Source: Sphingobacterium hotanense (GTDB taxonomy: Bacteria; Bacteroidota; Bacteroidia; Sphingobacteriales; Sphingobacteriaceae). Taken from it: a stretch of DNA of 64,000 nt. Of the stretch, positions 36,482-43,781 are shown piece by piece. Each line of letters starts with the position of its first letter. Within the stretch, counting starts at the first letter, position 1. The DNA lies in contig NZ_CP030848.1 in assembly GCF_008274825.1 (NCBI RefSeq), positions 868,001 through 932,000 on the forward strand, written 5' to 3'. Below the pieces are notes generated by a model. The model was not told the origin of the DNA and ran no database searches. It was given only the letters and a program-made list of their open reading frames with translations. The translations under genes were made by a program, and so were the position numbers.

Positions 36482-37132
36482 ATGAATAACTTTAAAGCTG
36501 TACTATTCGATTTAGATGGTACTTTGATAGACTCTGAATACTTTTACTATAGCAATTGGGCACCGATTCTTTCAGAAGATTATGGATTAAGCATAACTTT
36601 CGACGATTGGATTTCCAATTTTGCAGGACATACCCTAGCTCGCAACGTTGTTATGTTGAATGAGCAATACAAATTGAAAGTCGATGAAGAAGACATGTGG
36701 TTTGCAACGCGTTCTAGATATGCAAAAGCAGATATGCGAACGATCAGATTGATGCCACATGCACAAGAAATATTGGAGTTAGTTAAATCGAAAGGGCTAA
36801 CCACAGGGTTAGTAACCTCCAGTTATAAAACAACAGTAGACACCGTGCTCGGTGAACATAAATTATTAGATTATTTCTCGTTTTTTGTGACTAGAGAATC
36901 TGTAGAACAACCTAAGCCCAATCCAGAACCTTATTTACTGGCTACACAGAAGCTCGCTATCCCATCCGAAGAGATCCTGGTAGTAGAAGACACCAGCACA
37001 GGATGTACCGCCGCTAAAGCCGCAGGGCTTTATTGCGTTGCTGTTTCTAAACAAGAAGTCGAACGCGAACGCCTTTCTCACGCAGATAAACTTGCCTCTT
37101 CGTTAAAAGAAGTGGAAAGTTTATTGTTCTAA
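36482..37132 (+). CDS. HAD-superfamily phosphatase
   Basis: A 216-residue HAD hydrolase of the beta-phosphoglucomutase/phosphatase subfamily. Motif I is FDLDGT (Asp10 nucleophile, Asp12), motif II VTSSYKTT, motif III Lys in KPNPEPYLLA, and motif IV VVEDTSTGCTAAKAAG. The helical cap lies between residues about 16 and 85. The substrate cannot be told. The nucleophile at residue 10 fixes the start close to 36482, which makes the leaderless promoter geometry meaningful. Confidence 0.9.
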   Translation: MNNFKAVLFDLDGTLIDSEYFYYSNWAPILSEDYGLSITFDDWISNFAGHTLARNVVMLNEQYKLKVDEEDMWFATRSRYAKADMRTIRLMPHAQEILELVKSKGLTTGLVTSSYKTTVDTVLGEHKLLDYFSFFVTRESVEQPKPNPEPYLLATQKLAIPSEEILVVEDTSTGCTAAKAAGLYCVAVSKQEVERERLSHADKLASSLKEVESLLF

Positions 37133-37195
37133 ACGATTTAGCATTCCAGTTTTCCCGTTTTATTCGTAGATTTAAATCTATTGATTGTAAATCTT

Positions 37196-37675
37196 ATGAA
37201 TAGACGGACCGCGATTAAGCAGCTATTTGTGGTTGCAGGGGGTATGATGATTGCAACCTCCTGTGATTTCACAGATAAATCAACCAGCATCGTGCTTAAT
37301 CATCTTAAACTTAATAAAGCAGACGAGGACCTCCTCGCTGAATTGACTGAATCCCTAATCCCTAAAACCGACACGCCGGGCGCTAAGGACCTCAATCTAC
37401 ATCTCTTTGTGATGAAGATGGTCGACGATTGTGCCAGCCCTGAAGAACAGAAAGCTTTCATAGAAGGGTTGAAAGGAGCAGAAACGATTAAAGGAAAGGG
37501 GCTAAAGGATATGCAAACCTACCTAGCGGCATTGCCCGCCGAAGATGTCTTTTTCCAACTTCTGAAACGACGTACCATTCAAGGCTACTTGAACTCGGAA
37601 TATGTCATGAAAAATAAATTGGTGTATGAATTAGTGCCTGGGCGCTATAATGGGGCAATGAAAGTTAACGGATAA
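37196..37675 (+). CDS. Gluconate 2-dehydrogenase subunit 3-family protein
   Basis: A 159-residue protein with an N-terminal export signal MNRRTAIKQLFVVAGGMMIATSC (RR plus hydrophobic stretch, Cys near 22), so possibly a Tat substrate or lipoprotein. The body DEDLLAELTESLIPKTDTPGA resembles the small gamma subunit that accompanies membrane GMC dehydrogenases. Three bases separate it from the downstream GMC oxidoreductase gene, the expected partner. The ATG at 37196 is preferred to an in-frame upstream start at 37181. Confidence 0.85.
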   Translation: MNRRTAIKQLFVVAGGMMIATSCDFTDKSTSIVLNHLKLNKADEDLLAELTESLIPKTDTPGAKDLNLHLFVMKMVDDCASPEEQKAFIEGLKGAETIKGKGLKDMQTYLAALPAEDVFFQLLKRRTIQGYLNSEYVMKNKLVYELVPGRYNGAMKVNG

Positions 37676-37678
37676 GGA

Positions 37679-39397
37679 ATGGCAAATTTAAATATTGATT
37701 CTGCGAAAGAACGCAGCTATGATGCTATTGTGATTGGCTCTGGAATATCAGGAGGTTGGTCTGCAAAGGAGCTATGTGAGAAAGGATTAAAAACATTGGT
37801 TCTTGAAAGAGGACGTGATGTTCAACATATCAAAGATTACCCGACTACCAATTTATATCCCTGGCAGTTTGAACATCGAGGCGAGATACCCTACGATGTG
37901 AAGGAAGAAAACCCCGTGGTTAGCAGATGTTATGCCTTCCGAGAGGATGCACAGCACTTCTTCGTGAAAGATAAGGAGCATCCCTACGTGCAGGAAAAAC
38001 CATTCGATTGGATACGTGGATACCAGGTAGGAGGGAAGTCCTTGCTGTGGGCCCGCCAAACACAACGTTGGTCCGACTTTGATTTCCAGGGTCCTGCGAG
38101 AGACGGCTTCGCTGTCGATTGGCCTATCCGATACGACGACCTCAAGCCATGGTATGATCATGTAGAACGCTTTGCCGGGATCTCGGGCAACAAGGATGGC
38201 CTTCCGGAGTTGCCGGATGGCGAATTCCTCCCTGGCTTTCCCTTAAATATCGTCGAAAAATACTTCAAAGAACAGGTTGAATCCAAATACCCTGGACGCA
38301 AAGTCATATCGGCTCGTTGCGCGCATCTTTCGAAGCCTAATCAGATTCATCTCGATCAGGGACGCGTACAATGTCAGAATCGATTGCTATGTCAAAGAGG
38401 TTGCCCATTTGGTGGCTATTTCAGTTCCAATGCTTCCACGCTACCTTGGGCTGCCAAGACAGGGAACATGACGCTGAGACCAGATTCTGTTGTGCATTCC
38501 ATCCTTTATGATGATGAAAAAGGAAAAGCGATCGGTGTCAAAGTGATCGACCGAAATACGAAGGAAGAGATTGATTTCTTCGGCAAGCTGATCTTTGTTA
38601 ATGCTGCCGCCTTGAACAGCAACCTGATTCTCTTGAATTCCAAATCGAAGCGCTTCCCGAATGGGCTGGGCAACGATTCGGATACCTTAGGCAAATATGT
38701 CGCTTTCCATAATTACAGTGCTCGGATATCTGCAGAGCATGAAGGGCATTTGGATTATAAAGTCGACGGTAAGAACCCTGCAGGTGGAGGTTACATTCCA
38801 CGTTTCAGAAATCTGCATAAACAAGAAACCGACTTTCTTAGAGGCTACGCTGCTGGCTTTGGAGCATACCGCCGCTCGGGCTCAGACCAATCCGGCATAG
38901 GCGAAGACCTGAAATCTTCCTTATTGAATCCGCAATTGGGCAATTGGGGCGTAGGATCGCATATGATGGGAGAAACGATTCCGAAAGCATCAAACTACGT
39001 TGCACTCGATGAAACCCAGAAAGACGAATGGGGAATACCGCAATTGAAGATCTCGGTTGACTATGATGACAACGACGCTAAGATGAAAAAAGACTATCTG
39101 GATACGATGGAAGAGATGTTCACGGCTGCCGGCTTCACCAACATACAGCGCAATGAATCGTCACAGGCACCAGGCTTAGATATCCATGAAATGGGAGGCG
39201 TACGTATGGGCTTAGACCCGAAAACATCGATGTTGAATAAATGGAATCAAATCCACAGCTGTCCAAACGTCTTCGTGACGGACGGTGCTTGTATGACTTC
39301 AACATCTACGCAAAACCCTTCGCTTACCTATATGGCATTCTCCGCTCGCGCAGTAGACTACGCCATCAACGAACTCAAGAAAGGCAACATCAGTTAG
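37679..39397 (+). CDS. GMC-family oxidoreductase
   Basis: A 572-residue FAD-dependent dehydrogenase, likely the large subunit of a sugar or sugar-acid dehydrogenase. The N-terminal IVIGSGISGGWSAKELCEKG is the Rossmann dinucleotide motif. RGYQVGGKSLLWARQTQRW is the GMC signature region. The C-terminal DIHEMGGVRMG and the QNPSLTYMAFSARA segment hold the expected active-site His/Asn area. It has no obvious signal of its own and probably travels with the signal-bearing small subunit. The substrate is unknown. A bidirectional terminator follows. Confidence 0.9.
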   Translation: MANLNIDSAKERSYDAIVIGSGISGGWSAKELCEKGLKTLVLERGRDVQHIKDYPTTNLYPWQFEHRGEIPYDVKEENPVVSRCYAFREDAQHFFVKDKEHPYVQEKPFDWIRGYQVGGKSLLWARQTQRWSDFDFQGPARDGFAVDWPIRYDDLKPWYDHVERFAGISGNKDGLPELPDGEFLPGFPLNIVEKYFKEQVESKYPGRKVISARCAHLSKPNQIHLDQGRVQCQNRLLCQRGCPFGGYFSSNASTLPWAAKTGNMTLRPDSVVHSILYDDEKGKAIGVKVIDRNTKEEIDFFGKLIFVNAAALNSNLILLNSKSKRFPNGLGNDSDTLGKYVAFHNYSARISAEHEGHLDYKVDGKNPAGGGYIPRFRNLHKQETDFLRGYAAGFGAYRRSGSDQSGIGEDLKSSLLNPQLGNWGVGSHMMGETIPKASNYVALDETQKDEWGIPQLKISVDYDDNDAKMKKDYLDTMEEMFTAAGFTNIQRNESSQAPGLDIHEMGGVRMGLDPKTSMLNKWNQIHSCPNVFVTDGACMTSTSTQNPSLTYMAFSARAVDYAINELKKGNIS

Positions 39398-39426
39398 CAC
39401 CTATCCTAAATCGGATACTATAAACA

Positions 39427-39455
39427 TAAAAAAGGCGCCGTAAGGCGCCTTTTTC
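39427..39455. terminator. Bidirectional terminator, GMC gene and nrdF
   Basis: AAAAAGGCGCC (loop GTAA) GGCGCCTTTTT gives A and T runs on both sides and lies between the convergent genes. Confidence 0.9.
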
Positions 39456-39456
39456 A

Positions 39457-39491
39457 GTATCTAATACCTAATATCTATTGTCTAACATCTA
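39457..39491 (-). repeat. 7-bp repeat array at the nrdF stop codon
   Basis: On the minus strand five units run from the stop: TAGATGT, TAGACAA, TAGATAT, TAGGTAT, TAGATAC. The first is the nrdF stop codon itself. The terminator hairpin follows directly. Confidence 0.8.
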
Positions 39492-40475
39492 AATTTCCAC
39501 TGTCGCATCCATCGCGAAGTCTTCATTCATCAAATGCACGATTTCCATAGACTTCTCATAGTTTGTAGACTTCTTCGAGAAAAAGTCATGCTGCGTAGTC
39601 TCTGTATTCAAACCGTTCAATACAATAGGGTTCACTTGTTTTACTTCAAAGATCGGCTCGAAACCTAAGTTCATTAAGGCCTTGTTACCATTATAACGAA
39701 CATACTCTTTTACCTCAGCAGTTAAACCTACCACGGTATAAAGCTCTTCAGTGTACTTAATTTCGTTTTCGTATAAGTCATTCAATAAAGCCAAGAAACG
39801 TTGTTTTACTTCCTCTTTGTTCGGAAGTTTAGCGAATACTTCTTGAGCAACTAGCCCTACGAATACACCGTGGATAGACTCATCAGCAACGATTTTCTTG
39901 ATGATATCTGCTGATGCTACCATCTGACCCTGACCACATAACCATAACGGTAAGAAGAATCCAGAGTAGAATAAGAAAGACTCTAATAATACAGATGCTG
40001 CCATAGCCATGAACAGCTCCTCGTTAGAAACCTTTTCTTTATCGATTCCGCGATAGTGTTTGTCGATTGTAGCCGCTTTATACTGCAAGAATTTATTCTG
40101 CGAAACCCAACCGAATACATCGTTGATTTCGTTTGTTGTCGATACGGTGGTAAAGATCGTAGAGTACGATTTAGCGTGGATAGCTTCCATCATACACATG
40201 TAAGACAATACCGCTTTGTTCTGCAAAGAATCGATATGGTCAATGATCTTCGGCATACCTGTATGCGATTGCAAGGTATCCAATAAAGTCAAACCACCTA
40301 ATGCTTTCTTATAACATTCCTTCATATCCCAGCTCAAACCTTTCCAGCTGTCGATATCTTTGGAAGGAATATACTCGGTGTCAATCCAGAATTGCTTAAT
40401 ATTTTGTTCCCAGAACATCAACGCATAATCGTTATCTGGTGTGTTCCAGTTTACCGCGGTAAATTGTTTACTCAT
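39489..40475 (-). CDS. nrdF: Class Ib ribonucleotide reductase beta subunit
   Basis: Metallo-cofactor subunit (328 residues) that generates the tyrosyl radical for NrdE. Ligand motifs are LTLLDTLQSHTG (Asp), MMEAIHAKSYS (Glu, His and the radical Tyr), LESFLFYSGF (Glu) and ADESIHGVFVG (Glu, His). The pattern and the accompanying nrdI assign it to class Ib (Mn2 or Fe2) rather than Ia. The start at 40475 (MSKQFTAVNW) is preferred to a longer frame reaching into the nrdE-nrdF spacer. It is the last gene of nrdH-I-E-F, 95 bases after nrdE across a spacer with a strong hairpin. Confidence 0.93.
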   Translation of the reverse strand: MSKQFTAVNWNTPDNDYALMFWEQNIKQFWIDTEYIPSKDIDSWKGLSWDMKECYKKALGGLTLLDTLQSHTGMPKIIDHIDSLQNKAVLSYMCMMEAIHAKSYSTIFTTVSTTNEINDVFGWVSQNKFLQYKAATIDKHYRGIDKEKVSNEELFMAMAASVLLESFLFYSGFFLPLWLCGQGQMVASADIIKKIVADESIHGVFVGLVAQEVFAKLPNKEEVKQRFLALLNDLYENEIKYTEELYTVVGLTAEVKEYVRYNGNKALMNLGFEPIFEVKQVNPIVLNGLNTETTQHDFFSKKSTNYEKSMEIVHLMNEDFAMDATVEI

Positions 40476-40494
40476 TTTATTCAGTATCGTTGGT

Positions 40495-40540
40495 GAGAGG
40501 CTGAATCGATGTAGATGTCCTACATGCAATTCAGCCCTCT
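40495..40540 (-). other. Hairpin in the nrdE-nrdF spacer
   Basis: A two-stage stem: an outer arm of about 11-12 pairs (AGAGGCTGAAT / ATTCAGCCCTCT, one bulge) and an inner stem ATGTAG / CTACAT. There is no T run on the nrd strand, so it is more likely an mRNA-processing or stability element than a terminator. Confidence 0.6.
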
Positions 40541-40570
40541 AGTAATATCTTTATCTATTTGTTGTGGAAT

Positions 40571-42676
40571 CTATGCCGAACAAGAGATACACTCTTCAAT
40601 CGTAGATTTACGTGTTCTTGTGTAATACAAGGATTTCAATCCTAATTTATGCGCATAGATATAGTACTTCGCTAAGTCGCGCGTAGAATCCTTAGAATTC
40701 GTGTGAAGGATTGTCGATACCCCTTGGTCAATATGACGTTGGATAACCGAGATCAATTTCAACACTTTCATCTGATCCATGTCATAAGCCGACTTGAAGT
40801 AGAAATAGTTGTCGTTCGTTAAGTAAGGCATAGGGTAGTAGGTTGTACTATCTCCATACTCTCTTACCTCAATGATATCTACAATCGGCATCACAGAAGC
40901 CGTAGCATTCATGATGTATGAAGTCGACTGGTTTGGAGCGATCGCCAAGCGGTAAGCATGGTAGATACCGTGCTCTTTTACCTGAGCTTTCAAGTTGTCC
41001 CAATCCTCAACTGTAGGGATATGAACACCAGCGAATAATTCTTTAACTTTATCAGTTTTTGGTAAGTAATCGCGGTTTAAGTACTTGTCGAAGTATGTTC
41101 CGTCAGCATAAGCAGATTTCTCAAAGCCTACGAATGTTCTACCGCGCTCTTTCGCAATCTCCATAGAAGCTTCGATAGAGTAGTAGTTCATCATCATGAA
41201 GAATGTATTCGCGAAGTCTAATGCCTCAGTAGATTCATACATGATAAAGCTTTTCGCTAAATAACCGTGTAAGTTCATCGCTCCTAAACCAACAGAGTGC
41301 AATTCTTTGTTCGCTTTAGCAATCGATGGAACCATCTCGATGTTCGTTACGTCAGTAACCACTGTCAATGCACGCATCGCTGTTTTTACGGTTTCCTTGA
41401 TACGTTTGTTGTCCATAACGGTCGCTACGTTCAAAGAACCTAGGTTACAGGAAATACCATAACGGATGGTATCTTCTTTACCGTAGATATTAATATCCGA
41501 CACTTCTGAAACCTGCATAATCTCAGTACACAAGTTTGAGAATTTAACCTTGCCAATGCCATTCAAAGCATGCTCGCGGTTCGTGTTCTCCTTGAAGAAG
41601 ATATATGGATATCCTGATTCTTTCTGTGTCTGTGCAATCTTCACTAATAAGTGACGTGCATTGATTTTTTTCTTTTTAACATTTGGATTGGTGATCAGCT
41701 CATCGTACATCTCATCCATATCCAATTCGTCTAGGTATTTACCATACTCTTGCATTACCGTATGTGGGTAAATTAAGTAGCAAGGCTCGTCTTTCTCCGC
41801 CAATTCCATGAATTTATCAGGAACGATGATACCGATAGACAATGATTTAATACGTACTTTCTCGTCTACGTTGATTTTCTTACAGTCTAAGAACTCCTCG
41901 ATATCCGAGTGGAAAATATTTAAGTACACAGCTCCTGCGCCCGGACGTTGTCCTAATTGGTTAGCGTAAGAGAATGTATCCTCCATGATCTTCATGATAG
42001 GCAATACACCGCCTGCACGGCCCTCAACACCTTTGATAGCCTCACCACGAGCACGAATCTTAGAGATGTTGAACGATACACCACCACCGATAGATGAAAG
42101 CTTCATTGCTGAATCTACCGCATAGCCGATACCGTTTAAGTTATCACCAATTTCATCTAAGAAACAGGAAACCAACTCGCCGGAACGTTTCTTTCCAGCG
42201 TTCAAGAATGTCGGGGTAGCGGGTTGATATTCTTGATTGATCATGATTTCTGCATACTCAATAGCTTTCTGTACGCCCTCTTCTCTTGCCAAGAATAAAG
42301 ATACAGCAACAACGCGGTCTTCATAGCGCTCTAAAAACTTCTCGCCAGAGTCGTCGCGCAAGGCGTAACTTTGGAAGAATTTAAACGCTGCCATGAACGA
42401 TTGGAAACGGAATTTCTTAGCGAATACATAATTGTAAACCTCTTCCATTTGCTCGAATGTAAACCATTCATAGAAATCAATGTAATAGTTGTTTTCTATT
42501 AAATAATCTACTTTTTCCTTCAACGTGTAAAAGAATACGGTATTCTTATTTACATATTCAAGGAAATAGGCGCGTACAGCCTCTTTATCTTTGTGGAGGC
42601 TGAACTCGTCATCATGTTTGATCATGATTTCGTTGTTAAGCAATATCCAATTTTTCGCTACCTCGTTTGCTATCAT
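40571..42676 (-). CDS. nrdE: Class Ib ribonucleotide reductase alpha subunit
   Basis: Catalytic subunit (about 701 residues) that reduces ribonucleoside diphosphates. It lacks the N-terminal ATP-cone, beginning straight with the NrdE-type segment NWILLNNEIMIKHDDEF, and strongly recalls Firmicutes NrdE (QEYQPATPTFLNAG). Catalytic features are GELVSCFLDEIG, ISCNLGSLNVA and the C-terminal redox pair in EECISCSA. The start at 42676 overlaps the nrdI end by 41 bases. An in-frame ATG 17 codons downstream is possible; the longer frame to 42739 is rejected. Confidence 0.95.
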   Translation of the reverse strand: MIANEVAKNWILLNNEIMIKHDDEFSLHKDKEAVRAYFLEYVNKNTVFFYTLKEKVDYLIENNYYIDFYEWFTFEQMEEVYNYVFAKKFRFQSFMAAFKFFQSYALRDDSGEKFLERYEDRVVAVSLFLAREEGVQKAIEYAEIMINQEYQPATPTFLNAGKKRSGELVSCFLDEIGDNLNGIGYAVDSAMKLSSIGGGVSFNISKIRARGEAIKGVEGRAGGVLPIMKIMEDTFSYANQLGQRPGAGAVYLNIFHSDIEEFLDCKKINVDEKVRIKSLSIGIIVPDKFMELAEKDEPCYLIYPHTVMQEYGKYLDELDMDEMYDELITNPNVKKKKINARHLLVKIAQTQKESGYPYIFFKENTNREHALNGIGKVKFSNLCTEIMQVSEVSDINIYGKEDTIRYGISCNLGSLNVATVMDNKRIKETVKTAMRALTVVTDVTNIEMVPSIAKANKELHSVGLGAMNLHGYLAKSFIMYESTEALDFANTFFMMMNYYSIEASMEIAKERGRTFVGFEKSAYADGTYFDKYLNRDYLPKTDKVKELFAGVHIPTVEDWDNLKAQVKEHGIYHAYRLAIAPNQSTSYIMNATASVMPIVDIIEVREYGDSTTYYPMPYLTNDNYFYFKSAYDMDQMKVLKLISVIQRHIDQGVSTILHTNSKDSTRDLAKYYIYAHKLGLKSLYYTRTRKSTIEECISCSA

Positions 42677-43043
42677 AGTGCTGATTTTTGATGATGTCAA
42701 TAAATTGATTAATATCTTCCAATGTGCCAGAAAGTTCAAATTTCATCGCCAATGGAATGGCATAGTGATCCGAAATCTTCTCCGCTGCGATCGCGTAGTT
42801 TCGTCCCCAGTTGCGATTACCGCTAGATGTTACCGAGTAAAGGTGCTCTGCGAATTTATTCGCGAAACCCTCGGTCTTATCAGGAACCTTGCCGAAATTG
42901 GTGGTATATGTTACCAAATGGCCGGGCTCAGTAATTACCGTATCCTCTTGAATACGAATAGCTGTCCAGCCTGTAACTTGGATCACTTTGTTGATAAAGC
43001 GCTCCACGTTGCCTGTTCGTGAGTCGTAATATAGATAAATCAT
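42636..43043 (-). CDS. nrdI: Flavodoxin-like NrdI
   Basis: A 135-residue flavodoxin-fold protein that supplies oxidant for assembly of the class Ib Mn cofactor. IYLYYDSRTGNVERFINKV is the FMN phosphate loop. YTTNFGKVPDKTEGF and SSGNRNWGRNYAIAAEKI are NrdI hallmarks, and MKFELSGTLEDI closes the fold. Its presence confirms the class Ib assignment. The 3' end overlaps nrdE, consistent with translational coupling; nrdH lies 24 bases upstream. Confidence 0.95.
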   Translation of the reverse strand: MIYLYYDSRTGNVERFINKVIQVTGWTAIRIQEDTVITEPGHLVTYTTNFGKVPDKTEGFANKFAEHLYSVTSSGNRNWGRNYAIAAEKISDHYAIPLAMKFELSGTLEDINQFIDIIKNQHYDSKRGSEKLDIA

Positions 43044-43067
43044 AGATATAGGCTAAATGATTTAATA

Positions 43068-43301
43068 TTATAATGCGATCTGATCTAACTCGGCAGGGTT
43101 AAATCCAATGATACGATTCTTAATCTCGTCGTTCTCCAAAACGATTACCGTCGGCACCGTTCGAACTTTAAACTTAACAGCTAATTCCGGCTCGTCGAAT
43201 GGATTAATAGTTTCGTAGGCAATACCTTTGTTGTCTAAGTATGCCGATACCTGTGCGCATGGTGCACAGTCATTTTTTTCGAATTTAATGATTCTTGCCA
43301 T
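43068..43301 (-). CDS. nrdH: NrdH-like glutaredoxin/thioredoxin
   Basis: A 77-residue thioredoxin-fold redox protein and probable electron donor to NrdE. The active site is NDCAPCAQ, a CAPC variant instead of the CVQC or CMQC usual in NrdH. KVRTVPTVIV holds the cis-Pro loop. As first gene of nrdH-I-E-F its role is implied by context. The active-site variation means it could be reduced by a different partner from classical NrdH. Confidence 0.88.
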   Translation of the reverse strand: MARIIKFEKNDCAPCAQVSAYLDNKGIAYETINPFDEPELAVKFKVRTVPTVIVLENDEIKNRIIGFNPAELDQIAL

Positions 43302-43447
43302 GTTATATTAAGTTTGAAAATCCCAAGCTCGGTAGTAGAGTCCGGAACTTTGATAAATGAAAAAACGTTTGATTGGAGAAGGTTACATTCTCAACTAGAA
43401 CAAATATCTCATTAATATCTTCAGATACTAAGCTATACTTTTCCACA

Positions 43448-43456
43448 TTGTCCACA
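43448..43456 (+). promoter_or_regulatory. DnaA-box-like 9-mer (one mismatch) upstream of nrdHIEF
   Basis: TTGTCCACA differs from the DnaA consensus TTATCCACA at one position. It lies about 147 bases upstream of nrdH. Confidence 0.35.
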
Positions 43457-43526
43457 ACTATCCGCTTAAAACGCGCTTGGCAACACGTGGGTAATAATAA
43501 GCTGTTGATTTTCAAGGATTCTACTA

Positions 43527-43535
43527 TGTGGATAA
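43527..43535 (-). promoter_or_regulatory. Perfect DnaA box upstream of nrdHIEF
   Basis: TGTGGATAA is the exact complement of TTATCCACA. It lies about 226 bases upstream of nrdH. DnaA controls nrdAB in E. coli, so a role here is plausible but unproven. Confidence 0.4.
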
Positions 43536-43781
43536 CTTGATATGAGGAATTTGTTACGCAAAATACACTGCAATTTGTTCCGTTTTTTTAGTGTCATTTT
43601 ATCTGCAAAAAATAGACTTTTTATTCCATTTTGCTATATGAAAATCGGATTCGAAAATACAAGAAATTAACCTAAAAATAACAGTCTCTGTAAAAGACTT
43701 GTCGCAATATCCGTTAACCCGTTTAATTCAGTATTTTAGGACTTCCAAAAATAACATTGAATTAATATTAACAATTGCATT

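Larger units (their letters stand above)
43302..43781. other. Divergent region between nrdH and S9 peptidase genes
   Basis: 480 AT-rich bases that must carry promoters for both directions. Two DnaA-box-like 9-mers are present (listed separately). No exact TAnnTTTG match was found for either gene; GATATTTG on the minus strand near 43402-43409 is one base off. A 70-codon frame at 43303-43515 is not credible. No RNA gene or repeat is seen. Confidence 0.45.

Noticed and set aside
42677..42739. Longer nrdE N-terminus
   Set aside because: The extra 21 residues overlap nrdI deeply and precede the conserved NrdE start segment; the ATG at 42676 fits the family.
43303..43515. 70-codon minus-strand frame upstream of nrdH
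   Set aside because: It lies in the nrd control region, covers a DnaA-like box, and has a random-looking composition.
43440..43540. Replication origin near the DnaA boxes
   Set aside because: Only two boxes, no dnaA, dnaN or gyrase genes nearby and no cluster of 9-mers; promoter control is simpler.
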